Assembly: GCF_024300645.1 (NCBI RefSeq) | Contig: NZ_CP101291.1 | Location: 2,108,001-2,172,000, forward strand | Reading direction: 5' to 3' | DNA: 64,000 nt | From: Alteromonas sp. LMIT006 | GTDB lineage: Bacteria; Pseudomonadota; Gammaproteobacteria; Enterobacterales; Alteromonadaceae | Shown here: positions 9,457 through 18,153 of the stretch, in pieces | How positions within the stretch are numbered: the stretch's first letter is position 1 | Layout: each line of letters opens with the position of its first letter | Notes under the pieces: generated by a model | Told to the model about the DNA's origin: nothing | What the model saw: the letters and a program-made list of their open reading frames with translations, nothing else | The model's database searches: none | Translations under genes and position numbers: made by a program

Positions 9457-11088
9457 ATGTTGTATCGCCTCAGCGATTTTACCCAAAACATCAGTAAGGA
9501 CATCACCGGAGGTTTGACCGCGGGCGTGGTAGCGTTGCCATTGGCGCTCGCTTTTGGTATTGCATCAGGTGCAGGTGCCATTGCTGGTCTTTATGGCGCG
9601 ATAATCGTCGGCATATTGGCCGCGATATTTGGTGGCACCAGACAACAAATCTCAGGCCCTACTGGCCCAATGACGGTCGTCATGACAACCGTGATCATGG
9701 ATTTTACGGCGCGTTTTCCTGAACAATGGTTAGGCCTTGCGTTCACACCGGTTATGTTGGCCGGTGTGATGCAAATTTTGTTTGGTTTACTGCGCATTGG
9801 TAAATACATTGTGATGGTGCCCTATCCGGTCATTTCTGGCTTTATGTCTGGCATTGGATTAATCATTATTGTATTACAAATTCCAGTTTTGTTGGGTTTT
9901 GCTGTTCCTGCATCATTGACAGACGTTTTTACTCACTTACCTGAATATATAAGTGATGTGCATTTACCGACATTATGGCTGGGGATCGCCGGGATCTTAA
10001 TTCAAATTTTGTGGCGAGGCCCTTACGCCGGTGCGCTACCTCCTGCATTAGTCGCATTAGTGGCTGTGACTATTATTTCAATTTTCACTGTTGAGAGCGA
10101 TGCATTACTGCGTATTGGTGAGCTCCCCAGTGGCTTGCCCCCAATAGTCATACCAACCTTTGAATGGTCCGTTTTAGAACTCATGTTGTTGAATGCGTTT
10201 ATGCTTGCCGTGCTTGGCGCAATTGACTCATTATTGACCTCATTAGTGTTAGACAATGAAAGTGGCGAGCAGCATGACTCAGATCAGGAACTCATCGGGC
10301 AAGGCGTTGGTAATGCGTGCGCTGGATTGTTAGGTGCTCTGCCTGGTGCGGGCGCCACAATGCGCAGTATGATCAATGTCAAAGCGGGTGGCCAAGGCCC
10401 CTTAGCAGGCGTGTTACATGGCCTGTTGCTGTTGCTTGTGGTATTGGGCTTGGGGTTTGTGTTTAGCGAAATCCCTCAGGTCGTATTGGCTGCGATATTG
10501 CTCAAAGTCGGTATCGACATCATTGACTGGCCGTTTTTGAAAAAAATCCATCGCCTTCCCCTGTTTCCAGTGTGTTTGATGTTTTTGGTGTTGGGACTCA
10601 CCTTGTTCGTGGATTTGATTACAGCGGTTTTGGTCGGCGTATTCATCAAAAATATTGATACCGTAAAACGTTTATCCGACTTACAACTGGGCGATATTAT
10701 ATTAAGTGATGGCAAAATTGACGCGCAGTTATTATGTGACATGCATCTAAACTATCTGTCAGAACATCCCAATACCGTGTTGTTAAAAATCACCGGGCCA
10801 ATGAGCTATGCTGTTGGCCGAGGACTCAAAAAACGCTACCGAAATTTTGTCTCACATCAACGTCTCATTGTCGATTTGAGTGGAGCGCGTATTGTGGGCT
10901 ATTCGACTTCGTTGATCTTGTTTGAACTGGTCAAAAAAGCCGTGCAACAAGGCCAGCGTGTTGTGCTCGTTGGCGTTGATGAGAATACGCGCAACATGTT
11001 AGGGCGTCTAGGGATTGCAGAAGTCCTCGCGGAGACAAGCATTCGAGCCGACAGTGAACTGCCAAATTTGAATAGTGACGCAGGTTAA
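9457..11088 (+). CDS. SulP family anion transporter with STAS domain
   Basis: This 543-residue inner-membrane protein has SulP helices from about residue 15 to 420: the G-G-L-T-A-G-V-V-A-L-P-L-A-L-A-F entry motif, I-S-G-P-T-G-P, and a D-S-L-L-T-S segment in the transport core. A cytoplasmic STAS domain follows (about 430-530, with L-I-V-D-L-S-G-A). SulP proteins exchange or symport sulfate, bicarbonate or dicarboxylates; the substrate is not evident here. The ATG at 9457 is the first codon of the motif-bearing frame. Upstream, TTGACA at 9412-9417 could be a -35 element, but no convincing -10 follows. It ends overlapping the convergent dusC by 4 bp. Confidence 0.9.
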   Translation: MLYRLSDFTQNISKDITGGLTAGVVALPLALAFGIASGAGAIAGLYGAIIVGILAAIFGGTRQQISGPTGPMTVVMTTVIMDFTARFPEQWLGLAFTPVMLAGVMQILFGLLRIGKYIVMVPYPVISGFMSGIGLIIIVLQIPVLLGFAVPASLTDVFTHLPEYISDVHLPTLWLGIAGILIQILWRGPYAGALPPALVALVAVTIISIFTVESDALLRIGELPSGLPPIVIPTFEWSVLELMLLNAFMLAVLGAIDSLLTSLVLDNESGEQHDSDQELIGQGVGNACAGLLGALPGAGATMRSMINVKAGGQGPLAGVLHGLLLLLVVLGLGFVFSEIPQVVLAAILLKVGIDIIDWPFLKKIHRLPLFPVCLMFLVLGLTLFVDLITAVLVGVFIKNIDTVKRLSDLQLGDIILSDGKIDAQLLCDMHLNYLSEHPNTVLLKITGPMSYAVGRGLKKRYRNFVSHQRLIVDLSGARIVGYSTSLILFELVKKAVQQGQRVVLVGVDENTRNMLGRLGIAEVLAETSIRADSELPNLNSDAG

Positions 11089-12026
11089 CGACGCAGAGTC
11101 GAAACGATTTCATCTGAGCACTGTAAACGACGAATATCCATGAATAACTCATCCGCTTGGGTGTACTCGCGTTTTAAATACCCCAGCCACTGTTTGATTC
11201 GATTGGGGTAATAGCGACCTTTGTCGCCATAAATCTCATAACCTGAGTAACTGATTAATAACTCTTTGACCTCATCCCATGTCATGGGCGCGTGCTGATG
11301 GGCAATTGTGGCGGCCAAATTCGGAAGCGACAAAGCCCCTCTGCCTATCATAATATCTGGACATTGTGAGACCTCCCGACACCTTTGGGCATCGTTCGCA
11401 TTCCAGATTTCACCATTGGCGATGATATGTAAGTTGGGCACAACGGCTTGGATTTTGGGGATCCATTCCCAATAAGCCGGGGGTTTATACCCATCGATTT
11501 TGGTTCTGGCATGAATAACCAAAGAATCCGCCCCCGCCTCGGCTATGGCTTGGGCGTTGGCATATGCGTTGGCCGTATTTTCATAACCAAGGCGGATTTT
11601 GGCTGTGACAGGATGCTCCGAAGGTACCGCGTCTCTGACAGCTTTGACAATCTCATACAAGGTTTCTGGGTATTGCAACAACACCGCTCCGCCCTTGGAT
11701 TTATTGACCGTCTTTGCAGGACAACCGAAGTTCAAATCCACCCCGTGTGAGCCGAGTTTAACTGCTTTGACGGCGTTCTCAGCAAGGACTTTGGGATGTT
11801 GACCCAACAATTGGATTTTTACGGGGATCCCCGACGGAGTGTAACCATCGTTGTTGAGTTCAGGGCAGATACGATAGAACACCTTATCCGACATGACGTT
11901 TTCAACGACTCGCAAAAACTCCGTCACACACAAATCAAAGCCGCCAATTTGAGTCAGCATATCTCGCATGAGGGCATCGACCACACCTTCCATGGGCGCA
12001 AGAATGATTTTGGGTTTGGCTGGCAT
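11085..12026 (-). CDS. dusC: tRNA-dihydrouridine(16) synthase
   Basis: This FMN-dependent enzyme reduces U16 in the tRNA D-loop. The N-terminus L-A-P-M-E-G-V and the catalytic cysteine in N-F-G-C-P (Cys102) are present. The block I-T-E-F/C-V-T-E-F with R-V-V-E and the C-terminal I-K-Q-W-L-G-Y-L-x-R-E-Y match DusC rather than DusA or DusB. Length (313 residues) is normal. I start at ATG 12026 instead of the adjacent TTG. It is a stand-alone gene, convergent with the SulP gene. Confidence 0.92.
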   Translation of the reverse strand: MPAKPKIILAPMEGVVDALMRDMLTQIGGFDLCVTEFLRVVENVMSDKVFYRICPELNNDGYTPSGIPVKIQLLGQHPKVLAENAVKAVKLGSHGVDLNFGCPAKTVNKSKGGAVLLQYPETLYEIVKAVRDAVPSEHPVTAKIRLGYENTANAYANAQAIAEAGADSLVIHARTKIDGYKPPAYWEWIPKIQAVVPNLHIIANGEIWNANDAQRCREVSQCPDIMIGRGALSLPNLAATIAHQHAPMTWDEVKELLISYSGYEIYGDKGRYYPNRIKQWLGYLKREYTQADELFMDIRRLQCSDEIVSTLRR

Positions 12027-12189
12027 CAAAGGTTACTTGTGTCTTGATATATGAGGGCGTGGATTATAGCGGAATATCAGGAGAACTTAAAAGCCTGCGT
12101 TGGACTGCCTCAAAATGTTCTATCGATGCATCGTCTACATCACTCCATTTGCCTGGAAGTAAATAATGGTCGGCTCAATAATGCAAAAA

Positions 12190-12206
12190 CTTAACGTTTT
12201 CTTAAG
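12190..12206 (+). promoter_or_regulatory. Direct-repeat response-regulator box (PmrA/QseB-like)
   Basis: CTTAAC-GTTTT-CTTAAG matches the Y-T-T-A-A-K half-site direct repeat with 5-nt spacing recognised by PmrA/QseB-class regulators. It lies 47 bp before the response-regulator start, with a T-rich -10-like stretch just downstream. Autoregulation is an inference. Confidence 0.6.
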
Positions 12207-12252
12207 CTTTATTTAGTACACTGTGCACATCAATTATCCAATGGTTCAGTAT

Positions 12253-12906
12253 ATGCACTTACTTTTGGTGGAAGACGAATTAGCGCTTGCAGAGCAGATC
12301 ATCACTATGTTGCGTCGTTCCAATTATGCAGTGACACACGTCACGACGGGAAAAGCGGCCATGTTAACAGCCCGCTCTGGAGATATTGATGCCATTATCT
12401 TAGATCTTGGCTTACCAGATATCGATGGACTGCAACTATTAAAGCAAATGCAACAAGCTAATATCGATATTCCTACGCTCATACTTACCGCGCGGAACAG
12501 TCTTGATGATCGTGTTTTGGGCCTAGATAGAGGCGCGGAGGATTATCTGGCTAAGCCGTTTGCTGAAGCTGAACTGCTAGCTCGTCTGCGCGTGATCACT
12601 CGTCGTTATCGGACCGCTCAATCATCTCAGCTGACTTACCAAGATGTGTCACTTGATATTAGTGCAATGACACTGACAGTGGCCGGCTGTGAAGTAGAGT
12701 TATCGCGTAAAGAACTGATGATTTTACGGATTTTACTGGAGTCGCAAGGACGCGTGATCAGTAAAGAAAAAATTACTAATAGCATTTATGAATACGGCGA
12801 AGAAGCCTGCAGCAATGCCATTGAAGTGCATATCAGCAACCTGCGCAAAAAGCTCCCTGACCGATTCATTACAACGCTGAGAGGTTTAGGGTATACCATC
12901 AAGTGA
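12253..12906 (+). CDS. OmpR-family response regulator (QseB/PmrA-like)
   Basis: The receiver domain has acidic residues V-E-D-E (7-9), phospho-acceptor Asp51 (L-D-L-G-L-P-D) and Lys101 (Y-L-A-K-P-F). A winged-helix DNA-binding domain follows (about 120-217, ending L-R-G-L-G-Y-T-I-K). ATG 12253 gives the family-standard start M-H-L-L-L-V-E-D-E; ATG 12241 and GTG 12223 are alternatives. Its stop overlaps the sensor kinase start (GTGA). A PmrA/QseB-type direct repeat lies upstream. It heads a nine-gene run, so it likely controls the downstream envelope redox genes. Confidence 0.92.
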   Translation: MHLLLVEDELALAEQIITMLRRSNYAVTHVTTGKAAMLTARSGDIDAIILDLGLPDIDGLQLLKQMQQANIDIPTLILTARNSLDDRVLGLDRGAEDYLAKPFAEAELLARLRVITRRYRTAQSSQLTYQDVSLDISAMTLTVAGCEVELSRKELMILRILLESQGRVISKEKITNSIYEYGEEACSNAIEVHISNLRKKLPDRFITTLRGLGYTIK

Positions 12907-14237
12907 AGACAATGCTTTTTTCATCATTATCGCGTACATTAATTTTGATCTTGACCTCTTTAATCGTTCTGATCATCACTGTGGCTACGTTACAAGCGTA
13001 TCGAATCACCTTGCTTGAACGTCAACACGCGCACGATGTTGAACTCGCACACATTGCCTCACTACTTTTGCAAACACAGCCACAACAGCACCATGTAAAA
13101 ATCAAAGCACCGTTATTTGTGCGCCAAAAAATCCATGATACCTGGTATGAGTCCCCCGATGCGCCTAACATCCTTCCTGAACATACGGGCTATCATGAAA
13201 TTATGGTGAACGGTACGCTATGGCGAGTGTTAAGACTCCAGCAAGATGTGACAACCGTGGTCGTCGGCTTTCCTAAAGAAGTTGTGTTTAATGAACTTGA
13301 AGCACTTATTTTGCCGACCATAACGCCGTTTTTAGTGGCATTGCCCGTGATGGGTGTGGTGATTTTTGTCGTTGTCAGGCTACAACTGCGTCCGCTTAAA
13401 CAGTTAGATAAAACATTAACCAAGCAGGAAGACTTTCAATTTACCCCTTTGCATATTGAAAATGCTTTTCTTGAACTGCAGCCGGTCATTCTTACGATCA
13501 ACAAATTAATGAGTCGCCTCAAAGCCAGCTATGAGCGAGAGCAATCGTTTAGTGCCAACGTGGCTCATGAGCTAAAAACTCCCTTGACCACAATATCATT
13601 AACCATCGATAACCTCATCGCCGACGCAGCGAACTATGAACAGCACTCTTGCGAGAAAAGGAAACAGTCTTTGGAAAACATGCAAGCTCACCTACTACGA
13701 GTCAATTCAGTCGTAGAGAGTTTGTTGTTGATGGCCAAAACGCACCCACATTTTTATCGTGAGTCATTGAGTCGAATGAATATTCTGCCAGTAGTCCAAG
13801 AGACATTAAGTGCACTTTTCCCAAAATTAAATAACAAGCAACAATCCTTGAGTTTTGATTATGCGCAAGAGTCTTATTTTTTGGATACCTCCCCCACATT
13901 GGTATCGATTGTCATTGATAACCTCGTTCTAAATGCACACAAGTACTGTCATGAAGGCGCTCAAATCATGGTTGAGTTGACACAGCAAGCGGCACAAGTG
14001 TCATTGACTGTGCGCGACAACGGTCAAACGGTAACTTTAGATACAATTAACCATTTATCTGAGCGATTTGTCAGAGGTTCACAAACACATATTAGTGGTT
14101 CAGGCCTCGGTCTGTCCATTGTGCAACAAATTATGGACATTCATCACGGTACCATGACCGTCAGCATTGACGCAAAACTTGGTGGTCTCAACATTACGTG
14201 TATTTTTCCAAATGGGACCCAGCCATGCGCTGTGTGA
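12903..14237 (+). CDS. Sensor histidine kinase
   Basis: This 444-residue inner-membrane kinase has helices at about 10-32 and 137-158 flanking a periplasmic sensor of roughly 100 residues. The H-box is F-S-A-N-V-A-H-E-L-K-T-P (His222). An N-box (D-N-L-V-L-N-A) and G-boxes (D-N-G-Q, G-S-G-L-G-L-S) complete the ATPase. It belongs to the QseC/PmrB class by its partner regulator. The periplasmic domain contains several histidines (H-H-V-K, H-E-I), which might bind a metal; this is speculative. The start is GTG overlapping the regulator stop. Confidence 0.92.
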   Translation: MKTMLFSSLSRTLILILTSLIVLIITVATLQAYRITLLERQHAHDVELAHIASLLLQTQPQQHHVKIKAPLFVRQKIHDTWYESPDAPNILPEHTGYHEIMVNGTLWRVLRLQQDVTTVVVGFPKEVVFNELEALILPTITPFLVALPVMGVVIFVVVRLQLRPLKQLDKTLTKQEDFQFTPLHIENAFLELQPVILTINKLMSRLKASYEREQSFSANVAHELKTPLTTISLTIDNLIADAANYEQHSCEKRKQSLENMQAHLLRVNSVVESLLLMAKTHPHFYRESLSRMNILPVVQETLSALFPKLNNKQQSLSFDYAQESYFLDTSPTLVSIVIDNLVLNAHKYCHEGAQIMVELTQQAAQVSLTVRDNGQTVTLDTINHLSERFVRGSQTHISGSGLGLSIVQQIMDIHHGTMTVSIDAKLGGLNITCIFPNGTQPCAV

Positions 14238-14557
14238 TGTTATTCGTCAGTTTGTTAGTTATAGCGGCTAATGCAGCACCGGTAACACACCAAATTGTGC
14301 TGCACCAGCACATCTTTGAACCCAGCATTATTAAAATACCAGCTTATACCAAAGTCACTTTAGTGATCATAAATCGCGATGACACTCTTGAGACCTTTTC
14401 TAGTTTTACATTAAATCGTGAAAAACTATTGTTGCCACACGCTTCAACCACAATTTACCTTGCCCCAATGCCGCCTGGGGAATATCCCTTTAGCGGCGAA
14501 TACCACCCTTATTTCGCGCAAGGTAAAGTGCTTGCTGTGCTGGAGGGAACCCCCTAA
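14225..14557 (+). CDS. Cupredoxin-like periplasmic protein
   Basis: The 110-residue protein has a signal peptide (cleavage after A-N-A-A) and a small beta-sandwich with the H-Q-H-I-F-E-P-S start seen in EfeO/P19-type cupredoxin-like domains. It ends with E-Y-H-P-Y-F-A-Q-G-K-V. No complete blue-copper ligand set (Cys is absent) is visible, so if it binds metal it is not a type 1 site. ATG 14225 gives a normal signal peptide and overlaps the kinase end by 13 bp. The stop shares one base with the next start. A metal-binding periplasmic role beside the following membrane protein is inferred. Confidence 0.72.
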   Translation: MRCVMLFVSLLVIAANAAPVTHQIVLHQHIFEPSIIKIPAYTKVTLVIINRDDTLETFSSFTLNREKLLLPHASTTIYLAPMPPGEYPFSGEYHPYFAQGKVLAVLEGTP

Positions 14558-15303
14558 TGTTGACGGTGAGTTTTGCCCAACTCTTGGGTATATTTTTGCC
14601 ATGGATTGGATACTGTGCATTGATGAGTCGCGCAGAAAGTATTTCCATGCTCACATGGGCTTACCTCGGTGTCGCTCTCGTGTTATTGACTGGAGCGAGC
14701 ACCTGGTTGGTACTGAGTCCTTCCTCGCAAGGAATGTTACAGTACCTATCATGGTTTTATGTGGTGATGATGAGTGCCTTTTTGCTGTGGCAAGCCGCAT
14801 GGATGGTCTATCCCAAAAAAGCACTGTACCTTGCTGCCTTAAGTGTGGCTATTGTATTGCCAAGCCTTGAGCTGGGGATGTATCTGTCAACGCAAATTAC
14901 TGCCGCGATGTCTCATACGCTATGGCAACTTATCTACGCTGTGTGTTTGGCCAGTTTGTGCTTGTTAGCGGTTGCTATTTTACTCAGTTATGTGGGGCAC
15001 ATTACCCCCGTTTTGCTCTGGCGTGTCCTACTGAGTACCATCCTTACCGGTTTTGTTCTACAGATATTAGAGCGACTAATACAGATTTATCATTGGGATG
15101 TGACGTATTGGTGGTCGATGGAGTTTTTGTACGAATGGTTGCCCGGTGAATGGATTTTTAAAGACTTGTTGGGGTGGCCCTATTGGATCAGTGACCTGAA
15201 CGCTGGGGTTTTTGTACTGAGTTTAATGGTGATGGCTGTACTGTTTCTTTCGTCAAGTATTTATACACAAGATAAAACAAAGGATAACGCAAATGAAGCA
15301 TAA
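14557..15303 (+). CDS. Seven-helix membrane protein, unrecognised
   Basis: This 248-residue, highly hydrophobic protein has about seven membrane spans. Its position directly after a cupredoxin-like gene is where FTR1-type iron permeases often sit. The clear R-E-x-x-E signature of FTR1 is not present; the nearest is S-L-E-L-G-M in one helix and L-E-R-L in another. I therefore do not name it. A Trp/Tyr-rich loop lies before the last helix (W-W-S-M-E, W-P-Y-W). TAATG coupling upstream and an 11-bp overlap downstream indicate one transcript with its neighbours. Confidence 0.7.
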   Translation: MLTVSFAQLLGIFLPWIGYCALMSRAESISMLTWAYLGVALVLLTGASTWLVLSPSSQGMLQYLSWFYVVMMSAFLLWQAAWMVYPKKALYLAALSVAIVLPSLELGMYLSTQITAAMSHTLWQLIYAVCLASLCLLAVAILLSYVGHITPVLLWRVLLSTILTGFVLQILERLIQIYHWDVTYWWSMEFLYEWLPGEWIFKDLLGWPYWISDLNAGVFVLSLMVMAVLFLSSSIYTQDKTKDNANEA

Positions 15304-16003
15304 TGTTATAGGCGGTTTAGGCCTGTTTTGCTGCGCTCTAGCGATGTCTCTCGCTTCTCTGGTGAAGGCGGACAGTGTCATTGACACTATACACCACCCG
15401 TATTTTTTACCTCTAGGACAAGAGTTGGAATGGCGTATTGTGACGCGCCACGATCACATTGAAAATGAGTTATTTCAACGCATTGGTTATAGCTATGCGG
15501 TCAATGACAGTCTCATGCTTGGTGCGGCATTGACTGGTGAGCGCGATATCAGCAAAGAATTTGGTATTGCCGCATATCATCTAAATGCCTTGTGGAAACT
15601 GACAGAACAAGGCCAGTATTGGGCCGACCATGGCCTCTTAGTGGATGTGGAAAAAACACACAAGCAAAACGAATACGAAGCCAACATTGGCTTATTGACT
15701 GAAAAACAATGGGGACAACATATCCTGACCAGTAACGTGTTGCTCAAGCATTTATTTGGCAATGGACGTGCTCGAGATACCGAAATTGAATACCGGTTGC
15801 AATGGCAATATCGTTTAAAAACGACGTTTCAACCTACTCTTGAGATGTATTCTGATCGGGATTATTTTGGCGTTGGGCCAGGCTTAAGTGGCTTTGTTAA
15901 ATATTCTCCTACTCGTCAATTACGCTACGAAATGAGCTTCATTAACGGCTTCAATGGCACAGAAGATTTTGCCTATCGTGCGCGGATCCAATTTACTTTT
16001 TGA
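15293..16003 (+). CDS. Small outer-membrane beta-barrel-like protein
   Basis: The 236-residue protein has a signal peptide (cleavage near V-K-A). The rest is alternating polar/aromatic strands with tight turns, ending A-R-I-Q-F-T-F. The terminal phenylalanine is the usual BAM recognition signature. Homology to a named porin is not evident to me. The start overlaps the previous gene by 11 bp. It may be a substrate-specific pore or a structural element of the redox module. A 75-bp gap before tlpA could hold a second promoter, though no strong one is visible. Confidence 0.65.
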   Translation: MKHNVIGGLGLFCCALAMSLASLVKADSVIDTIHHPYFLPLGQELEWRIVTRHDHIENELFQRIGYSYAVNDSLMLGAALTGERDISKEFGIAAYHLNALWKLTEQGQYWADHGLLVDVEKTHKQNEYEANIGLLTEKQWGQHILTSNVLLKHLFGNGRARDTEIEYRLQWQYRLKTTFQPTLEMYSDRDYFGVGPGLSGFVKYSPTRQLRYEMSFINGFNGTEDFAYRARIQFTF

Positions 16004-16078
16004 TTTAAGGCCTATTTAAGGTTTCTCCTTTACGCTACCTCTCACATGATATTTGTTGTGAACACATGAGGTCGCAGT

Positions 16079-16588
16079 ATGAGTCTCTTACCGATACATT
16101 CCCGAAAACAGCTAGCTCGTTTGCTCCTTGGCGGTGCATTCGCAGTGATGAGTTTCGTTACTCAGGCACAAACGCCTGAGATTCAATTGACCCAATCCAG
16201 TACATCTTTACAAGCGCAAACGCTTTCAGAACTTACAGATAAGGTTGTATATTTGGATTTTTGGGCGTCTTGGTGCGTTCCATGTCGTCGTTCATTTCCT
16301 TGGATGAACACAATGCAAGCAAAATATGCCGAGCAAGGTCTCGTTATCATTGCCATCAATCTTGATCAAGAACGCGCCCTAGCCGATGCGTTTATCGCTG
16401 AAACACAAGCAAACTTCCATATCGAATTCGATCCAGCCGGTGAATATGCAGAGTCCTTTGGTGTGGCCGGTATGCCTACCAGCCTGTTGATTGATAAAAA
16501 TGGACACATTCGAGCGCAGCACCAAGGCTTTTTTAACGCCAAAACGGCTCATTACGAAAAACAAATTCAAGCATTACTCGCTGAATAA
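16079..16588 (+). CDS. TlpA-like thioredoxin-fold protein
   Basis: The 169-residue periplasmic protein has an N-terminal signal/anchor. The redox motif W-A-S-W-C-V-P-C is followed by the family cis-proline segment G-M-P-T-S. TlpA/ResA proteins reduce specific cysteine targets such as apocytochromes or copper chaperones. Here the obvious candidate is the Cys-bearing C-terminus of the next gene (DUF4266), 18 bp downstream. That pairing is an inference from adjacency. Confidence 0.88.
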   Translation: MSLLPIHSRKQLARLLLGGAFAVMSFVTQAQTPEIQLTQSSTSLQAQTLSELTDKVVYLDFWASWCVPCRRSFPWMNTMQAKYAEQGLVIIAINLDQERALADAFIAETQANFHIEFDPAGEYAESFGVAGMPTSLLIDKNGHIRAQHQGFFNAKTAHYEKQIQALLAE

Positions 16589-16605
16589 TACCACTGAGGT
16601 GAATT

Positions 16606-16827
16606 ATGAAAAAAATGAAAATCATTGTCCTGTGTGTCGTCATGTCACACGCCGTCGGGTGTGCCAGTCTTGGCGTCAAACCTTGGGAGAGAGATGTCTT
16701 GGCCAAAGAAGAAATGCAACTTAACGCAGAAGGCTTAGATTTGACCTTAGACGACCATATTTATTTTTCCAAAGAAGGGACCTCTGGCGGTCGCGGTTTT
16801 GCTGGTGGAGGTTGTGGATGCAACTAA
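16606..16827 (+). CDS. DUF4266 lipoprotein with Gly-Cys-rich tail
   Basis: This is a 73-residue lipoprotein (lipobox A-V-G-C, Cys19). The mature part has a conserved W-E-R-D-x-L-A segment, a D-D-H-I-Y-F-S-K-E-G stretch and an extreme C-terminus G-G-G-C-G-C-N. Small size, membrane anchoring and a flexible Gly/Cys tail suggest a metal- or cofactor-carrying peptide, or a substrate of the TlpA neighbour. None of this is proven. The stop lies inside the DUF3570 gene (10-bp overlap), so translation is coupled. A role in the same envelope complex as DUF3570 is likely. Confidence 0.85.
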   Translation: MKKMKIIVLCVVMSHAVGCASLGVKPWERDVLAKEEMQLNAEGLDLTLDDHIYFSKEGTSGGRGFAGGGCGCN

Positions 16828-18128
16828 CTAAAACAAGTAAGATGGCAGCCAGTCTGGCGTTGGCAAGTTGTCAACTGATTGGTGCAGCACCCGCTCAAGC
16901 GTCTGCTGAAAAAAGTGATGAATGGCAATTTGATACGGCTATTTTGTATTATGGTGAAACGGATCGAATCAGCTTAGTTGAGGGAATGGTATCGGCTACG
17001 AAAGATTTTGGTGATGATCATATTTTTAATGGCAAATTGACGTATGATGCCTTGACGGGTGCTTCAGCAACTGGAGCCGTACCGCAAGATTATGTGCAGA
17101 CATTTTCTCGTCCTTCTGGGCATGGGCAATATCAAGTCGCTCCTAATACCACACCTTTAGATGATACTTTCCGAGATTCTCGAGTGCAGCTAAACGCACA
17201 ATGGACCCAGCCAATGCTACCAAATCTGACTGGTTCAACTGGGGTTCACGCATCCAAAGAATACGATTATCTGTCGTTGGGACTCAATGGATCCTTAGCT
17301 TATGACCTCAATCAAAAAAACACGACCTTGTCAGTGGGTTTATCTTATCAAATGGATAGCATCGACCCTGTGGGAGGCGCACCGACGCCATTGAGCAGTT
17401 TGCCCTTGGCAGACAATGCATATTCGGATGATAACGATGGATATGATGACGATGATTTCGAACATGGTGAGCGCAGTCAGGGACAAACCCAAGATAAGGA
17501 CACAGTGGATCTGTTACTCGGCGTGACACAAGTTATTTCACGGAACATGCTGATGCAGTTCACATTAGGTTTATCTAAATCAGATGGATATTTAAATGAT
17601 CCTTACAAATATGTGTCTGTGGTGAATAATTTAGGTACTGTCCAGGATACGTTATACGAATCACGACCAGACTCGCGAACCAAGCAGACTGTGTATTGGC
17701 AAACCAAATATGCCAAAGGTTCATTTGTAGGCGATGTATCGTATCGCTACATGGAAGATGATTGGGAAATGACCTCGCATACCATTGATAGTAGGTTGCG
17801 CTTCGATTTGGGCAACGATAACTATATTCAACCCCACTTTCGCTATTATCAACAAGGTGCTGTCGATTTTTACCGACCGTTTTTGCTTGATGAAGCATCT
17901 CTTCCAGCATTTGTCACAGCGGATTATCGCTTAGGTGAAATGGATGCAATGACCATTGGACTAAAATATGGCCAAACCATGAACAACGGCCATGATTGGG
18001 CTATACGAGTTGAGTACTATCAGCAAAACCCTAAGAATACAGGATTTATTGCTCCAGGTAGCTTACAAAATCAAGAACTCTACCCAAGCATTAAAGCGAT
18101 GATGGTACAATTTAATTATTCATTTTAG
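16818..18128 (+). CDS. DUF3570 outer-membrane barrel with ApbE-target-like motif
   Basis: The 436-residue protein has a signal peptide, then long amphipathic strands ending F-N-Y-S-F, as in outer-membrane barrels. Soon after the mature start it reads T-Y-D-A-L-T-G-A-S (Asp77-Ser83 from ATG 16818). This matches D-x-x-[ST]-G-A-[ST], the sequence at which ApbE attaches FMN to NqrB/C and RnfG-type proteins. An acidic, low-complexity D/Y stretch lies near 195-210. ApbE is encoded 25 bp downstream. I infer a flavinylated outer-membrane redox protein; a chance motif is the alternative. The ATG start overlaps the DUF4266 stop. Confidence 0.85.
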   Translation: MQLTKTSKMAASLALASCQLIGAAPAQASAEKSDEWQFDTAILYYGETDRISLVEGMVSATKDFGDDHIFNGKLTYDALTGASATGAVPQDYVQTFSRPSGHGQYQVAPNTTPLDDTFRDSRVQLNAQWTQPMLPNLTGSTGVHASKEYDYLSLGLNGSLAYDLNQKNTTLSVGLSYQMDSIDPVGGAPTPLSSLPLADNAYSDDNDGYDDDDFEHGERSQGQTQDKDTVDLLLGVTQVISRNMLMQFTLGLSKSDGYLNDPYKYVSVVNNLGTVQDTLYESRPDSRTKQTVYWQTKYAKGSFVGDVSYRYMEDDWEMTSHTIDSRLRFDLGNDNYIQPHFRYYQQGAVDFYRPFLLDEASLPAFVTADYRLGEMDAMTIGLKYGQTMNNGHDWAIRVEYYQQNPKNTGFIAPGSLQNQELYPSIKAMMVQFNYSF

Positions 18129-18153
18129 TTCATTGAATAAATAAAGGTGAAAA

